A stretch of 64,000 bases of DNA from Planctomycetota bacterium (GTDB taxonomy: Bacteria; Planctomycetota; UBA1135; GCA-002748355): NCBI GenBank assembly GCA_020638795.1, contig JACKHW010000004.1, forward strand, positions 1 to 64,000. Reading direction: 5' to 3'. Below, piece after piece: positions 9,353-17,784 of the stretch (its first letter is position 1; each line of letters opens with the position of its first letter). Below the pieces are notes generated by a model that was not told the DNA's origin, searched no databases, and saw only the letters and a program-made list of their open reading frames with translations. The translations under genes and the position numbers were made by a program.

Positions 9353-9990
9353 ACGGCCCCCGAAACAGCCCCGAAGATCGCGACGACGCCGCCTGGCAGG
9401 AATTGCTGCGGTGCTATCGCACACCCGAGCCGTCCGATGGCTTCGCGGACGCGACGCTCTGGCGAATCGCGATGGGCCGACACGATCCGTTGGGCTCGAC
9501 CCCGCCCGTCTCGCCCGACTTCACGGACCGGGTCTGCGCTGCCCTCGCCGCAGATCGCGCAGGTCACCAGTCAGCACCGGCCATCGCGGCGGCGGCGAGC
9601 CTCGAGGACACCGCGACGCCCACTGCCGCGCCGCGCGCACCGGCGCCCGTCGAGATGCGCTCGCGGGTCGCGCCCTACCTCGTCGCGGCCGCGATGCTCA
9701 TCGCGACTGCCGTTGCCTTGATGTGGCCCAAGGGACCGGGCGCGACGATGCCTCGGGTCGAGGCGATCGCCGAGCCACTCTTCGACCGCACGCGGACGTC
9801 GTCGGACCCGGTCTCGATGATCGGCGGGCTGATCCCGGTGGCCGAGTTCACGACCGTGAGTGAAGCGGCGGACGATCTGTTCGAAGTGCCGCGCTTCGCC
9901 CCGCCATCCCTGGACGACTTCTTCGCTGCGGATCTCGAAGCAAGGCACCGCGAACTCCACGCGCAGCAAGCAGGGGACGCGACCAAATGA
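9349..9990 (+). CDS. single-pass membrane protein, candidate anti-sigma factor
   Basis: The product has 213 residues. It is soluble up to about residue 103, then has one TM segment (YLVAAAMLIATAVALMWP, about residues 105-123), then an outer part of about 90 residues. This topology and the ATGA overlap with the preceding ECF sigma gene are what anti-sigma factors show. No zinc-binding HxxxCxxC motif is present, so it is not a ZAS-type protein, and assignment rests on context. The N-terminal part (residues 14-75) has two similar short helical segments (SDGFADATLWRIAM and SPDFTDRVCAALAA), perhaps the sigma-binding region. It overlaps the next gene by 4 bases. Confidence 0.7.
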   Translation: MNGPRNSPEDRDDAAWQELLRCYRTPEPSDGFADATLWRIAMGRHDPLGSTPPVSPDFTDRVCAALAADRAGHQSAPAIAAAASLEDTATPTAAPRAPAPVEMRSRVAPYLVAAAMLIATAVALMWPKGPGATMPRVEAIAEPLFDRTRTSSDPVSMIGGLIPVAEFTTVSEAADDLFEVPRFAPPSLDDFFAADLEARHRELHAQQAGDATK

Positions 9991-11549
9991 CGGGCACGCA
10001 CGCGGCAGCGCCGACGACGATTGCGATGCCCTTCGCGACGACGCTCGCCGCGATGGCGATGTTCGCCGCGACGACGTCCGCCCAGAAGCGCGTCGAAGCG
10101 GTGCCCGCCGAACGCGAGTTCTTGACGACACTCGATGCCGCATGGGCCACGGGCAAGGCCGCGCAGGTCCTCCGGCTCTTCGAGTTCGTTCACGAAAACC
10201 TGCGCATCAACCTCGTCGGCCGGCTCGACCCGGGCATGCGCCGCGAAGAACGCACCTCGACGATCGAACGCGTCTTCGAGATCGAACGCGGCGACGGAAA
10301 AACCCAACGGGCATGCTTCCTGACGACGTCGATCCGACCCGTCGCGACACCGCACCGCTCGCAGAGCCTGTTCGAAGTCCTCGTGTTCACACCGAGGTCG
10401 ACACCCTCCGACCCGCCGAAGGGCATGCTCCTGATCCCGACGACTCGACGCGCACAAGAGCACGTGCGGCCGATCGATGGATCGGATGACGACAAGCTAC
10501 GCGGCTTGCCGATCGGCAACGCCCTGCGTGGCGGTTGCCCTGCGTGCAACTGGACGGTCCAACTGCCCGCAACGGGCAACTGGGGCATTCTGCTGCGCGA
10601 TGCGACGTTCAGTGGCTGCGCCGAGCACGTCGAAGTCTACGACCTCGATCACGACCTGATGATCGGCGTTCGCGTCGAGCCGGACGCGCTTCCCGGCCTC
10701 CGCGTCGACCTGGACAAGTATCTCGAGAAGACGCGCCAGATGCTCGCGAAGATGAGCGGGGTCCGCGTCGATCCTGCGCTGGTTCGAGAATCGATGCTCG
10801 GTGGCCGCGCGGCACGCGAAACGTCGTTCGAAGCCCGCGATCGAACGTGGCGCATCCTCGGATTGCGCGCGGGTCCGATGACCTACCTGGTCAACGTGCA
10901 TGGTCCGACGGCTCTGCTCGCCCGAGAGAAAGAACGCGTCGACACGGCCATCGGCACGTTCCACCTCTTGAAGCAGGGTTCGGAGCTCGACCTCGATCAC
11001 ATCCTGAGAGTCCACGCACCGGGCAAACTCGGCAACGACGGGATCTACCGCTCTCGCAAGTTCGGGTTGACGATCAAGCCGCCCTTCCTCGCGACACCGA
11101 AAGACTCCAAGGAAAGCGGCGACGAGGGCTGGACCTTCGTCCAACCGATGGGAGGCTTCGCGCTCGAAGCCTATTGGGCGCACAAGAAATTCGGGCGCTT
11201 CGTCGTGTTCGTCCTCGACTCGGCACAGGACGAGATCGACGAGGGACAAGCGCAGCGCTACCTCGCGTCCTGGCTCGCGCGGGAAGCAAACTGCGGAACT
11301 CTGAGCAAGCTCGATCCCGACAAGATCGTACGCCGACGCATTGCCGGCCAACGAGCGGGATGGGTCGATTTCGGTTGTGCATCCCGTGGGTGCTCGCAAA
11401 GCGCCCGCGCATTCGCCGCAGCGATCCCCCACGGCCGCCGGCTCGTGCTCGTGCACGGCTGCGCCGAAGCGAGCGACAAGCAGACGGAGGTCTACGACAA
11501 GATGGTCGCAGCGGCCCTCGCGATCGTGCTCGAGGAGCCCGAGCGGTAG
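9987..11549 (+). CDS. secreted protein of unknown function, third gene of the sigma operon
   Basis: The product has 520 residues. A Sec signal peptide covers residues 1-33 (ending FAATTSAQ). The mature protein is mixed alpha/beta and contains a cluster of cysteines (GGCPACNW near residue 186, SGCAEH near 212, CASRGCSQ near 467 and VHGCAE near 492). These could form disulfides or a metal site. No known domain was recognised. The ATGA overlap with the putative anti-sigma gene makes it the last member of a three-gene translationally coupled unit. It is therefore a plausible signal receptor or output of that sigma system. The next gene points toward it, with only 13 bases between the two stops. 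Confidence 0.75.
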   Translation: MTGTHAAAPTTIAMPFATTLAAMAMFAATTSAQKRVEAVPAEREFLTTLDAAWATGKAAQVLRLFEFVHENLRINLVGRLDPGMRREERTSTIERVFEIERGDGKTQRACFLTTSIRPVATPHRSQSLFEVLVFTPRSTPSDPPKGMLLIPTTRRAQEHVRPIDGSDDDKLRGLPIGNALRGGCPACNWTVQLPATGNWGILLRDATFSGCAEHVEVYDLDHDLMIGVRVEPDALPGLRVDLDKYLEKTRQMLAKMSGVRVDPALVRESMLGGRAARETSFEARDRTWRILGLRAGPMTYLVNVHGPTALLAREKERVDTAIGTFHLLKQGSELDLDHILRVHAPGKLGNDGIYRSRKFGLTIKPPFLATPKDSKESGDEGWTFVQPMGGFALEAYWAHKKFGRFVVFVLDSAQDEIDEGQAQRYLASWLAREANCGTLSKLDPDKIVRRRIAGQRAGWVDFGCASRGCSQSARAFAAAIPHGRRLVLVHGCAEASDKQTEVYDKMVAAALAIVLEEPER

Positions 11550-11562
11550 CGACATCGTCGAC

Positions 11563-11982
11563 TCACTCGCCGTTGTAGCGACGGTCGCGAAGCTGCTGCA
11601 CGATCCAGGCGAGCGCGCGAAGACGTTCGGCGTTGTCACGCTCCGTCCGCTGGCACGCGAGCCAGGATTCGACGATACGCAGGTAGCGCCAATCGACGGC
11701 CGCGAGCCTTGCGCGCGCCCGTGCACGTCGCGAGGCGACGCGATGATCCAGCTCGCTGCGCATGGCCTCCATCGCCGGTGTCGCGCGTGCGAAGAAGCGT
11801 TCGCCGACCGCCGGTGAAATCGGCACGACGAGGCGATCGAAGCGCACGGTCCGCACGGCCGCCGACTGTTGCTGCGCGACGACGGAACTCGCGAGCGCGG
11901 CGCCACAAACACCGGCGAGCACGCACGCGTTCACGCGTCGCCGAAAGTTCGACAGAGAGCAAGAAGGAGAAGTGGACGGCAT
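11563..11982 (-). CDS. small secreted protein, unknown function
   Basis: The product has 139 residues. The N-terminus has a basic stretch and a hydrophobic segment ending ALASSVVAQQQ, a clear Sec signal peptide. The mature ~100 residues are Arg/Ala-rich and helical, with no recognised domain. It converges on the sigma-operon secreted gene. The signal peptide is the main reason to accept it; the high Arg content leaves some chance that the frame is spurious. Confidence 0.55.
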   Translation of the reverse strand: MPSTSPSCSLSNFRRRVNACVLAGVCGAALASSVVAQQQSAAVRTVRFDRLVVPISPAVGERFFARATPAMEAMRSELDHRVASRRARARARLAAVDWRYLRIVESWLACQRTERDNAERLRALAWIVQQLRDRRYNGE

Positions 11983-12126
11983 CGCGGGGAAGGGGCCGAA
12001 GAACCCTACCCCACGAATCAGAAGTGGGTCGCCGACGCGTGGCGCCCTGCGGCCCAGACCGTCGGCTGGGTCCCGACGTCGCAGCAGAGCAGCGATCCGA
12101 TGCGTAGGTCACGGGCTCTGCCGAGC

Positions 12127-12132
12127 TATACT
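12127..12132 (+). promoter_or_regulatory. possible -10 element upstream of rpoN
   Basis: TATACT lies 61 bases before the rpoN start codon. A convincing -35 is not visible at 16-18 bases spacing, so this is a weak call. Confidence 0.3.
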
Positions 12133-12193
12133 CCAGGAGTCCGAGGTCAGCGGCACGCCCGTTGCTGGCCTGCCTTCTTGATCGAGAGTTTCG

Positions 12194-13612
12194 ATGCGCT
12201 TAGGTCTCAGCCAGGTCCTTCGTCCAGAACAGCGCCTGATCCAGTCGCCGCAAATGATCCAGGCGATGCAGGTCTTGCAGTACCCGCTCGTCGAACTGCG
12301 CGACCGCATCGAGATGGAACTCGAGGAGAACGCGCTGCTCGATCGCAAGGAGAGCGAACGCGTCACCGAAGAAGAGCCCCGCAAGGACGAGCCAACGCCC
12401 GAAGACGTCAGTCTCGCGACGTTCGAGCAACTCGAGGAGTTCGAGAGGCGCCGGCTCGATCGGGTCGGGCCGAGTAGCTCGTCCTATGGCGGCGACGGCG
12501 ATGCCAAGCTCGAGGCCCTCGCCAACAGTCCCGATCGATCCGAGACGCTCTACGATCACCTCCTCTTCCAGATCGCGCTCGACGAGGACCTCGAAGACGA
12601 CGTGCGGGAGCGAGTCGAGTTCGTGATCTACTCGCTCGACGGCGACGGCCGGCTCCATGCCAGCGACGAGGAGATCGCGGCCGAGCTGCAATGCTCGCTC
12701 GACGACGCCCAGGAGGCAGTGGAGATCGTGCGCACCCTGGACCCCGCGGGCGTCGGCGCACGCACGCTTCCCGAATGCCTGCTGCTCCAGCTCGACCGAC
12801 TCCATGGAGCACCGGACCTCGCGAGGTCGATCGTCCGCGACCATCTCGAGAACCTCAGCATGAACCGCCTTCCGCGGATCGCGCGCGAGACGGCTTCTTC
12901 GGTCGAGCAGGTCAAAGACGCGATCGACTTCCTTCGTAGCCACTTGCACCCTCATCCAGGCGCGCCGTATGGCGATGTCGTCAATCAAGCGATCACGCCC
13001 GACGTCGTCGTCGAGGAGATCGACGGTCGCCTCGAGCTCCGCGTCGAGAAAGAAGGCCTGCCCGACCTCCAACTATCGCCGATCTATCGTCGCCTCCTGA
13101 AAGAGGCGAAAGGCGACCCGAAGGTCCTCGAGTATCTGCGCAAGAAGATCGAAGGCGCCAAGTGGTTCATCGATGCGATCCACCAGCGTCAATCGACGAT
13201 CCAACGCATCGCATCGGCGGTCGTCGAGCGACAGGCGGAGTTCTTGCGCAAGGGCATTCGCTACCTCAAGCCTTTGCGCATGCAGGACATCGCCGACGAG
13301 GTCGGTGTGCACATCTCGACGGTGAGCCGTGCGATCTCTGGCAAGTACATCCAGACGCCGCAAGGCATCTTCGACATGAAGAGGTTCTTCTCGGCCGGGA
13401 CCCGCGCCGACTCGGGCGAACTCGTCAGTCAGCAGGCGGTCAAACAGAAGCTAAGGGAGATCGTCGAGTCCGAAGACACCGCCGAACCGCTGTCCGACGA
13501 TGCGATCGTGCAGCAGCTCGAGCAGCACGGGATCCACATCGCGAGGCGCACGGTCACGAAGTACCGCAAGGCCCTTGGCATCCCGAGTTCGACGCAGCGG
13601 AAGGCCTACTGA
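12194..13612 (+). CDS. rpoN: RNA polymerase sigma-54 factor
   Basis: The product has 472 residues, a normal length. The N-terminal activator-interacting region I (LRPEQRLIQSPQMIQAMQVL) is Gln-rich as expected. It is followed by an acidic linker, the core-binding domain, the helix-turn-helix VGVHISTVSRAISGKY near residues 375-390, and the RpoN box ARRTVTKYRKALGIP near 451-465. This box reads the -24 promoter element. Sigma-54 promoters need an AAA+ activator; two such activators are in this window (21.1-22.6 kb and 47.7-53.4 kb). The gene stands alone on its strand and converges with the end of the nos operon, 15 bases apart. The usual rpoN neighbours (lptB, hpf, ptsN) are absent. Confidence 0.97.
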   Translation: MRLGLSQVLRPEQRLIQSPQMIQAMQVLQYPLVELRDRIEMELEENALLDRKESERVTEEEPRKDEPTPEDVSLATFEQLEEFERRRLDRVGPSSSSYGGDGDAKLEALANSPDRSETLYDHLLFQIALDEDLEDDVRERVEFVIYSLDGDGRLHASDEEIAAELQCSLDDAQEAVEIVRTLDPAGVGARTLPECLLLQLDRLHGAPDLARSIVRDHLENLSMNRLPRIARETASSVEQVKDAIDFLRSHLHPHPGAPYGDVVNQAITPDVVVEEIDGRLELRVEKEGLPDLQLSPIYRRLLKEAKGDPKVLEYLRKKIEGAKWFIDAIHQRQSTIQRIASAVVERQAEFLRKGIRYLKPLRMQDIADEVGVHISTVSRAISGKYIQTPQGIFDMKRFFSAGTRADSGELVSQQAVKQKLREIVESEDTAEPLSDDAIVQQLEQHGIHIARRTVTKYRKALGIPSSTQRKAY

Positions 13613-13627
13613 CAGCGGTCCGCGCCC

Positions 13628-14302
13628 TCACGTCGACCCGACTCGGCTCGACGCCGCGCTTGCCGTGCCGGCGTTCTTGCTCGCCCGGTATCCACGGATC
13701 AGAGACCAGAGCAGCATGGCCCACACGCCGACCGTGAAGGCTCCGATGCAGATCGATCCGAGCTGCGGGTAGCTGTAGGTCCAGAAGTTCGCCACCTTCT
13801 TTGCGCCGAAGACGACCGGCATGAAGGGTTCGATCTCCACGGGAGCCTTCGGGTCCAAATTGTGCCCGAATTCGTAGAGCATGTAGATGAAACGGCCGAA
13901 TGCGACGCAGGAGATGTAGGCAGTAATCATCGCCAAGTCGATCATCGTGCGCACGTTGCCGAGAACTGCGCAACGAAGGCCCAAGAGGGCCATCGCGATG
14001 ATGCCGAACGGCAGCCAATCGAGATCACGCAGTTCGTCGCGCGTGATCGTCTTCATGCCGATGTAGTGGTTCAGCGTGTTGATCTCCGTGATGTCGATGC
14101 CGTTGTTTCCTCCGACGACCTTGTAGCTGTAGATGTCCATGCTCAGCCCCCTCGGATACTGCGGCGCAGTCATGCTGATCTGCCACAGGGGCCACAGGAA
14201 GCTCAGGAGCAGGGGCACGGTCAGGACGAGCAAGACGATGCGTTCGCGCCCGCGCAGCGGATTGTCGAGGAACTCGAAGAAGGTCGATGCGGTGGTCTTC
14301 AT
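13628..14302 (-). CDS. conserved multi-TM membrane protein of the nos operon
   Basis: The product has 224 residues with about four TM segments (roughly residues 22-42, 96-115, 123-142 and 182-204). A first periplasmic loop has the signature TAPQYPRGL and INTLNHYIGM. I recall proteins with this signature in clade II nitrous-oxide reductase clusters of non-proteobacterial phyla; that is memory, not a search. Its job is unproven, and roles in electron supply or in copper or maturation handling are both possible. The start lies 9 bases after the nosY stop, so it is the last gene of the operon. Confidence 0.8.
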   Translation of the reverse strand: MKTTASTFFEFLDNPLRGRERIVLLVLTVPLLLSFLWPLWQISMTAPQYPRGLSMDIYSYKVVGGNNGIDITEINTLNHYIGMKTITRDELRDLDWLPFGIIAMALLGLRCAVLGNVRTMIDLAMITAYISCVAFGRFIYMLYEFGHNLDPKAPVEIEPFMPVVFGAKKVANFWTYSYPQLGSICIGAFTVGVWAMLLWSLIRGYRASKNAGTASAASSRVGST

Positions 14303-14311
14303 GAGTGAGCT

Positions 14312-15151
14312 TCAGACGAGGTCGCCGCGATGGAAGCGGCGGACGCTGAGGAACCAAGCCGTCGTGCCCAAGATCACGGGCCACGCGATGCCGATCGCGA
14401 ACAAGGCAGCGTGACCGAGACGGTGCACGAGAAAGAAACCTACGGGACCGAGCGTTGCGAGCTCGGGGTCCGCCGCGAACAGCAGGGCAAGTCGCGCATC
14501 CTGCACGGGGTTGAGTGCAGCGATGGCAAAGACGGCTTCGGGCGGCATGCGCCACTGCAACATGAGCCCGACGAGACCAAAATCGATCAATGCGACCTGC
14601 ACTGCCCACACGAGGAGCATGAGCATCAAGGCCTTCGCTTGGTTGCGCACGAACGTCGAAACCGCGAGGCCGAACGCGACGGAACAGTACAGCAGGGACG
14701 TACTGACGAGCAGGACTCGACCCAGGTAGCCCCACGGGATGACCTGACCGAACGCCCCACTGCCAATCACGGCCATGACGGGCAGCAGGATCACGAGTGG
14801 GACCAGCAGGGCCACGAATCGCACGATCGAAATCGACGCGAACCATCCCTGCCGGCTCAGCGGGTGAGCGAACAAGAGTTCCAGCGTCCCGTCGTCGCGA
14901 GCCCCGTTGACGATCTGCGCGGTCGCACCAAGACCGAGCAAGGGCAACAGGAACACGAGCACGTGGCTGAACGAAAGCAACACGCGGCCCATTCCGGTGA
15001 AGCCGATGACGGTCGACTCTCGGAGTCCGACGAGCACGAACACGCCCGTCAGGACCGCGTAGACGAGGAGGCAAAAGACGATCCAGCGCGATCGCAGGAA
15101 TTCGGCGAATTCCAATCTGGCGATCGACACGAACTCCGCGCGTGCGATCAC
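14312..15151 (-). CDS. nosY: NosY-type ABC transporter permease
   Basis: The product has 279 residues with about six TM segments. ABC-2 type features include the cytoplasmic segment ARDDGTLELLFAHPLSRQGWF near residues 83-103, conserved in NosY and related permeases. NosY pairs with the NosF ATPase and the periplasmic NosD to supply the sulfur and copper needed for the CuZ site of NosZ. The start overlaps the nosL stop by 4 bases (ATGA). The order F-L-Y differs from the common D-F-Y-L. Confidence 0.92.
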   Translation of the reverse strand: MIARAEFVSIARLEFAEFLRSRWIVFCLLVYAVLTGVFVLVGLRESTVIGFTGMGRVLLSFSHVLVFLLPLLGLGATAQIVNGARDDGTLELLFAHPLSRQGWFASISIVRFVALLVPLVILLPVMAVIGSGAFGQVIPWGYLGRVLLVSTSLLYCSVAFGLAVSTFVRNQAKALMLMLLVWAVQVALIDFGLVGLMLQWRMPPEAVFAIAALNPVQDARLALLFAADPELATLGPVGFFLVHRLGHAALFAIGIAWPVILGTTAWFLSVRRFHRGDLV

Positions 15152-15597
15152 TTCTGACGATCCTCGCGCTTGCTGCGCACGATCTCTCGTGCCGCATCGA
15201 ACGAAACGGCGCCTGCAACGCCACGAGTCACGGCTGCGATGCCGTAGCCCATCGGCGTCGGTTTCGTTTCGAGGAAGGCGACATCATCCGTGCCAATCCA
15301 GCGGTCTTCCCGCATGTGATGGAAGTACATCGCGTGCACCTGCGGACCATCTCGGTCCAGCATCTCGAACAGGCATCCTGGATCGTCGAAGAACAAGACT
15401 TGTCCGTCCTTCGTCTGGAGTTGGGCCGCGAACGGAGGCTCACCGATGTGCATGCGGCAGTAGGCACAAGCTTCATGGTCCCAAACAGCCGGCACGGGTC
15501 CTTCGGGAAGAGCTGTCGACACGAGCAAGACGCGACCGACGACGACGCATGCTCCCACGACGACCAAACCGAGGACGAGCAATACGAAACGACTCAT
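15148..15597 (-). CDS. nosL: NosL copper chaperone lipoprotein
   Basis: The product has 149 residues from the ATG at 15597. The longer upstream frame is the antisense of nosF coding. The N-terminus is hydrophobic with a lipobox-like VVGAC near residues 14-18. The NosL signature CAYCRMHIGEPPFAAQL follows, then FFDDPGCLFEML, where metal ligands are expected. NosL carries Cu(I) to apo-NosZ at the outer side of the inner membrane. It overlaps nosF upstream and nosY downstream by 4 bases each, so all three are translationally coupled. Confidence 0.92.
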   Translation of the reverse strand: MSRFVLLVLGLVVVGACVVVGRVLLVSTALPEGPVPAVWDHEACAYCRMHIGEPPFAAQLQTKDGQVLFFDDPGCLFEMLDRDGPQVHAMYFHHMREDRWIGTDDVAFLETKPTPMGYGIAAVTRGVAGAVSFDAAREIVRSKREDRQK

Positions 15598-16487
15598 GGA
15601 CTTTCCTCGCCTGTGTCGGACTGGCCACGTGGCAACTCTTCCACGTCGCGCACGATGATGTCGTCGAGCGACGCACCGAGCTCGTCGCTGAGACGCTTGA
15701 CGAGCAGTCCACGGTCCGAACTGACGACGAGCACCCGCCACCACTCTGTACCACGACGCTCGAAACCAAGGGCACGCAAGAACTCGTCGGCACGATCATT
15801 CGACGTGCGCAGCTCCACGACCGAACGCCCGGTCGCGACGAGAAGCTCTTGATTGGATCCGAAACGCACCAGACGTCCGTCCTGCAGAACGGCGACGTCG
15901 TCCACCAGGCTGCGAAGCTCCTCGAAGCGGTGCGAACACAACACGACCGTCGGTCGTGGTTCGAGTTGCTGTACCAGATCGAAGAAGCGCTCTCGACTCT
16001 CGGCATCCATACTCGCCGTGGGCTCATCGAGCACGAGCAGTTCGGCACCAACGCCGAGAGCGAACGCCGCGAGCAACTTCTGACGCATCCCGCCCGACAG
16101 CGTGCGAAACGGCTTGCGACCCGTTGCCTCGAGATCGAGGTGGAGTCGTTCCGCGACCTCGACGATCGGCTTGGTATCCATCGCGCGCAGTCGCGCGACC
16201 GCATGCGTCAGCTGACTCACGGTCGCATGCAGCCGTGGCGCGACCTGCGGCATGTAGGCAACACGCGACGCGAGCCGAGAACGATCGCGGAGTGGGTCGA
16301 GGCCGTCGATCCGCACCGATCCCTCGCGACGCAGGAGCCCCATCAGGATACGCACGAGGGTGGACTTGCCGGACCCGTTCGGGCCGACCAGCGCGGTACG
16401 CGATGCAGTCGCGAACTCGACCGACACGTCGTCGAGTGCCGTGAGATGACCGAAGCGGCGGGACACGTGCAGAATCTCAACGCGCAT
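15594..16487 (-). CDS. nosF: NosF-type ABC transporter ATP-binding protein
   Basis: The product has 297 residues. Walker A is GPNGSGKST (about residues 35-43), the ABC signature is LSGGMRQK, Walker B is LLVLDEPTASMD, and the switch histidine is in CSHRFEEL. It energises NosY and, with NosD, matures NosZ. The start overlaps nosD by 11 bases and the end overlaps nosL by 4. The C-terminal ~80 residues after the nucleotide-binding domain are longer than minimal and may contact NosY. Confidence 0.93.
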   Translation of the reverse strand: MRVEILHVSRRFGHLTALDDVSVEFATASRTALVGPNGSGKSTLVRILMGLLRREGSVRIDGLDPLRDRSRLASRVAYMPQVAPRLHATVSQLTHAVARLRAMDTKPIVEVAERLHLDLEATGRKPFRTLSGGMRQKLLAAFALGVGAELLVLDEPTASMDAESRERFFDLVQQLEPRPTVVLCSHRFEELRSLVDDVAVLQDGRLVRFGSNQELLVATGRSVVELRTSNDRADEFLRALGFERRGTEWWRVLVVSSDRGLLVKRLSDELGASLDDIIVRDVEELPRGQSDTGEESP

Positions 16488-17781
16488 CGAGCCAGTCCAA
16501 TCTCAGACCTTGTACGCGAGGCGTCGGGTCGGCGAGCACTCGCCTTGCCGCGAACAAGGGAAGGACGTGCCCGACGATGTCGACCATGGTCATCGCCGGG
16601 GTGCCGCGCAGGAACGCGAGTTCGGGCTTCTTGCTGATCAACTCTCCGGACAGACTCTGCAGCTCGTACGGCACGTCTCCGATTCCGTCACGATCGAGAT
16701 CGTAGCCCTGGTAGTCATCCCAGTGATTCCCGATCCAGGTTGCACCGTTCGCATCGCCGCCTCCGCCGACGGTGACCTGTCGCGCGTTGTCTTTCAGAGT
16801 ATTGGCCTCGAAGAAGTTCCGACTCGGGCTCGAGTGAAAACCGACAGCAGTCTCGCTCATGCGAATTTGATTCCGCACGAAGTGGTTCCGATGGGTTCGA
16901 TCGAGGGGCGACGTATCGAGGTAAACACTCACGGTATTGGCGAGAAACGCGTTCTCGACGACTTCCAGATTACCCGACTCCTTCACACCGAGACCAATGC
17001 CGGCAGCACCGGAACATCTCACGATCAGGTTGCGACGCAGATCGACGTTGCGGCTGTACATCACGAAAATGCCGACAACGTTGTCCGTGTAGCGATTGTT
17101 CTCCACGCGATTGTCATGGCTGTACATGAAGTGCGTGCCGTATCGACAATGGCGGACCTGGTTGCCGGAGATCGTGTTCCCGGACGAATACCACACGACG
17201 ACATCGCGCGCTTCGCTCACGAGATTGTCGCGAATCGATGATCCGCGCACTTCCCAGAAGCGAATCCCGTCGCCGCGCAGGCCGAATGCCTTTTGCCCCA
17301 GACCCTCGACGTAGTTCGACCGAATCTCGACACGATTCGCGAGCTCCACGAGGATGCCGAACAACGCACCGTAGACGTGGAGCCCGCGCACTTCTGCTCG
17401 GTCTGCGCGTACGCGCACGGCAGCATCGGTCTGGTCGAATCGCGCCCCGCTGCCATCGACGGAAAACCCGAGGAGTCGAACTTCGGCAGCTTCGACAGAA
17501 ATCGTCGTACCGTCGCCACGGGATCGCACGATTGCATCGCGCGGGCCCCAGATCGTGATCGCCTTTCGGATCGCCAAGGGACCGGGATGCTCACCGACCT
17601 CGAGGCAGAGAAGATCGCCTGGACTCGCGGCATCGAGCATCTCCTGCAAGCGACCCGGCGGAACGAAGGTCGCGTTGCCTTCCGGGCACGGGACGAGCGG
17701 CACGGACCACGATGCAACGTTGGAGGGCTCCGCGCACGATGCCACGAGCATCGCGATTCCGATCATCAGCCCCTGTCGCAT
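16477..17781 (-). CDS. nosD: NosD-type periplasmic copper-site maturation protein
   Basis: The product has 434 residues. The N-terminus MRQGLMIGIAMLVASCAE is a lipoprotein signal with a lipobox around VASC. The rest is a right-handed beta-helix of the NosD/carbohydrate-binding type, with repeats such as NTISGNQVRHCRYGTHFMYS and NRVENNRYTDNVVGIFVMYS. The Met/His/Tyr-rich motif HFMYSHD is characteristic of NosD. The C-terminal segment GNHWDDYQGYDLDRDGIGDVPY is also typical. It receives material from NosFY for CuZ assembly. It begins 3 bases after the nosZ stop. Confidence 0.94.
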   Translation of the reverse strand: MRQGLMIGIAMLVASCAEPSNVASWSVPLVPCPEGNATFVPPGRLQEMLDAASPGDLLCLEVGEHPGPLAIRKAITIWGPRDAIVRSRGDGTTISVEAAEVRLLGFSVDGSGARFDQTDAAVRVRADRAEVRGLHVYGALFGILVELANRVEIRSNYVEGLGQKAFGLRGDGIRFWEVRGSSIRDNLVSEARDVVVWYSSGNTISGNQVRHCRYGTHFMYSHDNRVENNRYTDNVVGIFVMYSRNVDLRRNLIVRCSGAAGIGLGVKESGNLEVVENAFLANTVSVYLDTSPLDRTHRNHFVRNQIRMSETAVGFHSSPSRNFFEANTLKDNARQVTVGGGGDANGATWIGNHWDDYQGYDLDRDGIGDVPYELQSLSGELISKKPELAFLRGTPAMTMVDIVGHVLPLFAARRVLADPTPRVQGLRLDWLDAR

Positions 17782-17784
17782 GCC

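Noticed and set aside
9984..10489. Arg-rich plus-strand frame overlapping the sigma-operon secreted gene
   Set aside because: It is out of frame with a gene having a signal peptide and normal composition.
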